A DNA stretch of 7,936 bases from Bacteroidales bacterium (GTDB lineage: Bacteria > Bacteroidota > Bacteroidia > Bacteroidales > UBA12077), in assembly GCA_030156305.1 (NCBI GenBank), contig JASGMZ010000137.1:1-7936 (forward strand). The letters are read 5' to 3'. Positions 6,856 through 7,936 of the stretch are shown piece by piece. Every line of letters starts with the position of its first letter. Within the stretch, counting starts at the first letter, position 1. The position numbers and the translations under genes are program-made. Below the pieces are notes generated by a model. That model did no database searches and was not told the DNA's origin. It worked only from the letters and a program-made list of their open reading frames with translations.

Positions 6856-7683
6856 TTATTTTTTCTTTTGTTGCGGTGGTTTTTGGTTAAATAAATCTTC
6901 AATAGAGGGTTCTTTAATTTTTCCTTTATTTTTTTCCAGCTTTTCCAGTTGTTCCTGTTCTAAACGTTCTAATTCTTCCTGGTTCTCGGCTATACCGTTT
7001 ATGTAGTTGAGTTCATCTTTTAATGTCCCATTTTCATTATAGTATTTCCATTTTCCTTCTCGCTTGTTATTCTCGTATGAGCCGGTAATGAGAATTGTCC
7101 CCTCGTCATTAAATACCGAATATTCCCCATCAAGTCTGCCGTTCATATACGATATGCGCATCATTACTTCACCATTTTCGTAATATCTGATAGTCATTCC
7201 GTCCTGAATTCCGTTTCGCCAATGAGCTGTTTCTGATAATTGGCCGTTTTCGTAATATTTTTTCTCTACTCCATGTTTATTGCCCATTTTGTAGGGAACA
7301 GTGTTAATTAAAAAACCCTCTTCTGTATAAAAATTCCAGATACTATCTTTTAATTGTCCAACGTACAAGCCTTCTGCTTGTAAATTGTTGTCAGGATAAT
7401 AAAACTCGGTAAAAACTTTATTTGAATTTTCTTTAAAAAGCATTTTTGCTTTTAAACGTCCATTTTCATCGTATCTTTTTAAGGTTCCGGTGGGTTTTCC
7501 ATTTTTAAAATACCCAATGTACTGAAGGTTTCCGTTATCGTAATGTTTTTCCCAATATCCGGTTTTTTGGCCTTGTTCATTGTATTGATTAATTGTATCA
7601 TTGGAGAAATTATGCTGTGCAAAGCTAACTCCTGTAAAGATAAATAAAAGGAATAAGGTTACGATGCTTTTTTGGGTATTCAT
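6856..7683 (-). CDS. Secreted MORN-variant repeat protein (YwqK-like)
   Basis: This 275-residue protein begins with a signal peptide (1 to about 22, MNTQKSIVTLFLLFIFTGVSFA) and no lipobox cysteine, so it should be soluble in the periplasm or exported. Residues about 35-230 are MORN-type variant repeats of the YYENGQL/G.W..Y kind in a strict 24-residue register: the key glycine falls at 51, 75, (N99), 123, 147, 171, 195 and 219. The repeats resemble those of proteins annotated as YwqK-family antitoxins, but no toxin gene is adjacent here, so an antitoxin role is not supported. The C-terminal tail (232-275) is highly charged, with a short Glu/Leu/Lys helical stretch (ELERLEQEQLEKLEK) and a KPPQQKKK end. 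No sorting domain is visible. Function is unknown; such repeats are generally thought to form a beta scaffold for binding. It is the first gene of a likely operon with mnmA, and a -7-type promoter box lies just upstream. Confidence 0.88.
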   Translation of the reverse strand: MNTQKSIVTLFLLFIFTGVSFAQHNFSNDTINQYNEQGQKTGYWEKHYDNGNLQYIGYFKNGKPTGTLKRYDENGRLKAKMLFKENSNKVFTEFYYPDNNLQAEGLYVGQLKDSIWNFYTEEGFLINTVPYKMGNKHGVEKKYYENGQLSETAHWRNGIQDGMTIRYYENGEVMMRISYMNGRLDGEYSVFNDEGTILITGSYENNKREGKWKYYNENGTLKDELNYINGIAENQEELERLEQEQLEKLEKNKGKIKEPSIEDLFNQKPPQQKKK

Positions 7684-7704
7684 AATTGTCGTTTTTATTT
7701 TTTA

Positions 7705-7712
7705 CAAAAGTA
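7705..7712 (-). promoter_or_regulatory. Candidate -7 promoter box for the YwqK-like/mnmA operon
   Basis: The minus strand reads TACTTTTG here, an exact match to the Bacteroidota TAnnTTTG -7 consensus. It lies 21 bases upstream of the ATG at 7683, giving a short leader of about 15 bases. The expected -33 TTTG is not clearly present, so this is a motif match and not proof of a promoter. Confidence 0.5.
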
Positions 7713-7848
7713 ACAAGAATATATGATATTTTAATATACTCAGACTTCTTAAAGAATCCTCAATGTTAAAATGGTCGTAAATCTATAAAAACCTGATATA
7801 AAGAGTATTAGATATTTATTGTGAAGTAAAACTATACATTATAATTGC

Positions 7849-7864
7849 ATGCCAGGATGCCAGG
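7849..7864. repeat. Two tandem copies of ATGCCAGG
   Basis: The 8-mer ATGCCAGG occurs twice head to tail (7849-7856 and 7857-7864). The first copy overlaps the palindrome GCATGC (7847-7852). It lies 7 bp from the next repeat and appears to be part of the same GC-richer block. Confidence 0.8.
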
Positions 7865-7871
7865 AAAAAAT

Positions 7872-7895
7872 CTTTGCGCCTTTGCGCCTTTGCGG
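7872..7895. repeat. Three tandem CTTTGCGC-type 8-bp units, possible dispersed intergenic repeat
   Basis: Units at 7872-7879 and 7880-7887 are identical (CTTTGCGC) and the third, 7888-7895, differs in the last base (CTTTGCGG), followed by TGAGG. The block is clearly richer in GC than its surroundings. Short sequences of the CTTTGCGCCTTTGCGTGA type are, in my recollection, recurrent between genes in Bacteroidota and some other phyla; that recognition is from memory and not checked here. The function is unknown. Confidence 0.7.
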
Positions 7896-7936
7896 TGAGG
7901 AGCTACTTTTAAGGGAAAATTAAATCAAGAATAGAA

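Larger units (their letters stand above)
7684..7936. other. Gene-free region upstream of the YwqK-like gene
   Basis: No credible protein or RNA gene is visible on either strand; all frames are broken by frequent stops. From left to right it holds the -7 box at 7705-7712, AT-rich DNA with a small TTCTT-A-AAGAA palindrome (7746-7756), and the short-repeat block at 7847-7900. The last 36 bases show nothing recognisable. On the minus strand every frame reaches a stop within the first nine codons from the window edge, so only a few terminal codons of an upstream gene could lie here. Confidence 0.75.

Noticed and set aside
6703..7006. Two overlapping plus-strand open frames (6703-6894 and 6794-7006)
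   Set aside because: They are antisense to the mnmA start and the YwqK-like tail, have low-complexity hydrophobic/serine content and no recognisable domain.
6856..7683. Toxin-antitoxin system suggested by the YwqK family label
   Set aside because: There is no adjacent toxin gene, the protein has a signal peptide, and the next gene is mnmA.
7849..7895. CRISPR array
   Set aside because: The units are 8 bp and directly adjacent, with no spacers and no cas genes in the window.
7849..7923. Plus-strand 24-codon frame starting MPGCQEKIFAPLRL
   Set aside because: It is a translation of the short-repeat block, with no sign of initiation or conservation.

Overview
The window is AT-rich DNA that most likely comes from a member of the Bacteroidota, probably class Bacteroidia. 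The evidence is a secreted S8 protease with a C-terminal type IX secretion (Por) sorting domain, a TPR-periplasmic sensor histidine kinase of the kind common in this phylum, start codons without Shine-Dalgarno sequences, and TAnnTTTG-type -7 promoter boxes. The species cannot be named from this sequence.

All six supported genes lie on the minus strand, so transcription runs from high to low coordinates. In that order they are: a secreted MORN-variant (YwqK-like) repeat protein (7683-6856); mnmA, the tRNA 2-thiouridylase (6845-5763), 10 bp downstream; a secreted subtilisin-like protease with a T9SS sorting domain (5714-4065); xseA, the exonuclease VII large subunit (4061-2673), 3 bp downstream; a TPR sensor histidine kinase (2595-298); and the N-terminus of a second signal-peptide protein resembling the first kinase (209-1, cut by the window edge). 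The spacing suggests two tight pairs, ywqK-like/mnmA and S8 protease/xseA, followed by two tandem sensor genes with their own upstream gaps (77 and 88 bp).

The only stretch without a gene that approaches 300 bp is 7684-7936. It holds a plausible -7 promoter box for the YwqK-like gene and, near the right edge, a GC-richer block of short tandem repeats (three CTTTGCGC-type units and two ATGCCAGG units) that looks like a dispersed intergenic repeat.

The genes are mostly housekeeping or envelope functions, and I see no mobile element, CRISPR array, RNA gene or defence island. The points most worth a second look are the absence of xseB next to xseA, the repeat block at 7847-7900, a perfect 10-bp inverted repeat directly in front of the protease start codon, the tandem sensor pair, and two proteins built from repeats in unbroken register (40 residues in the kinase, 24 in the MORN protein).
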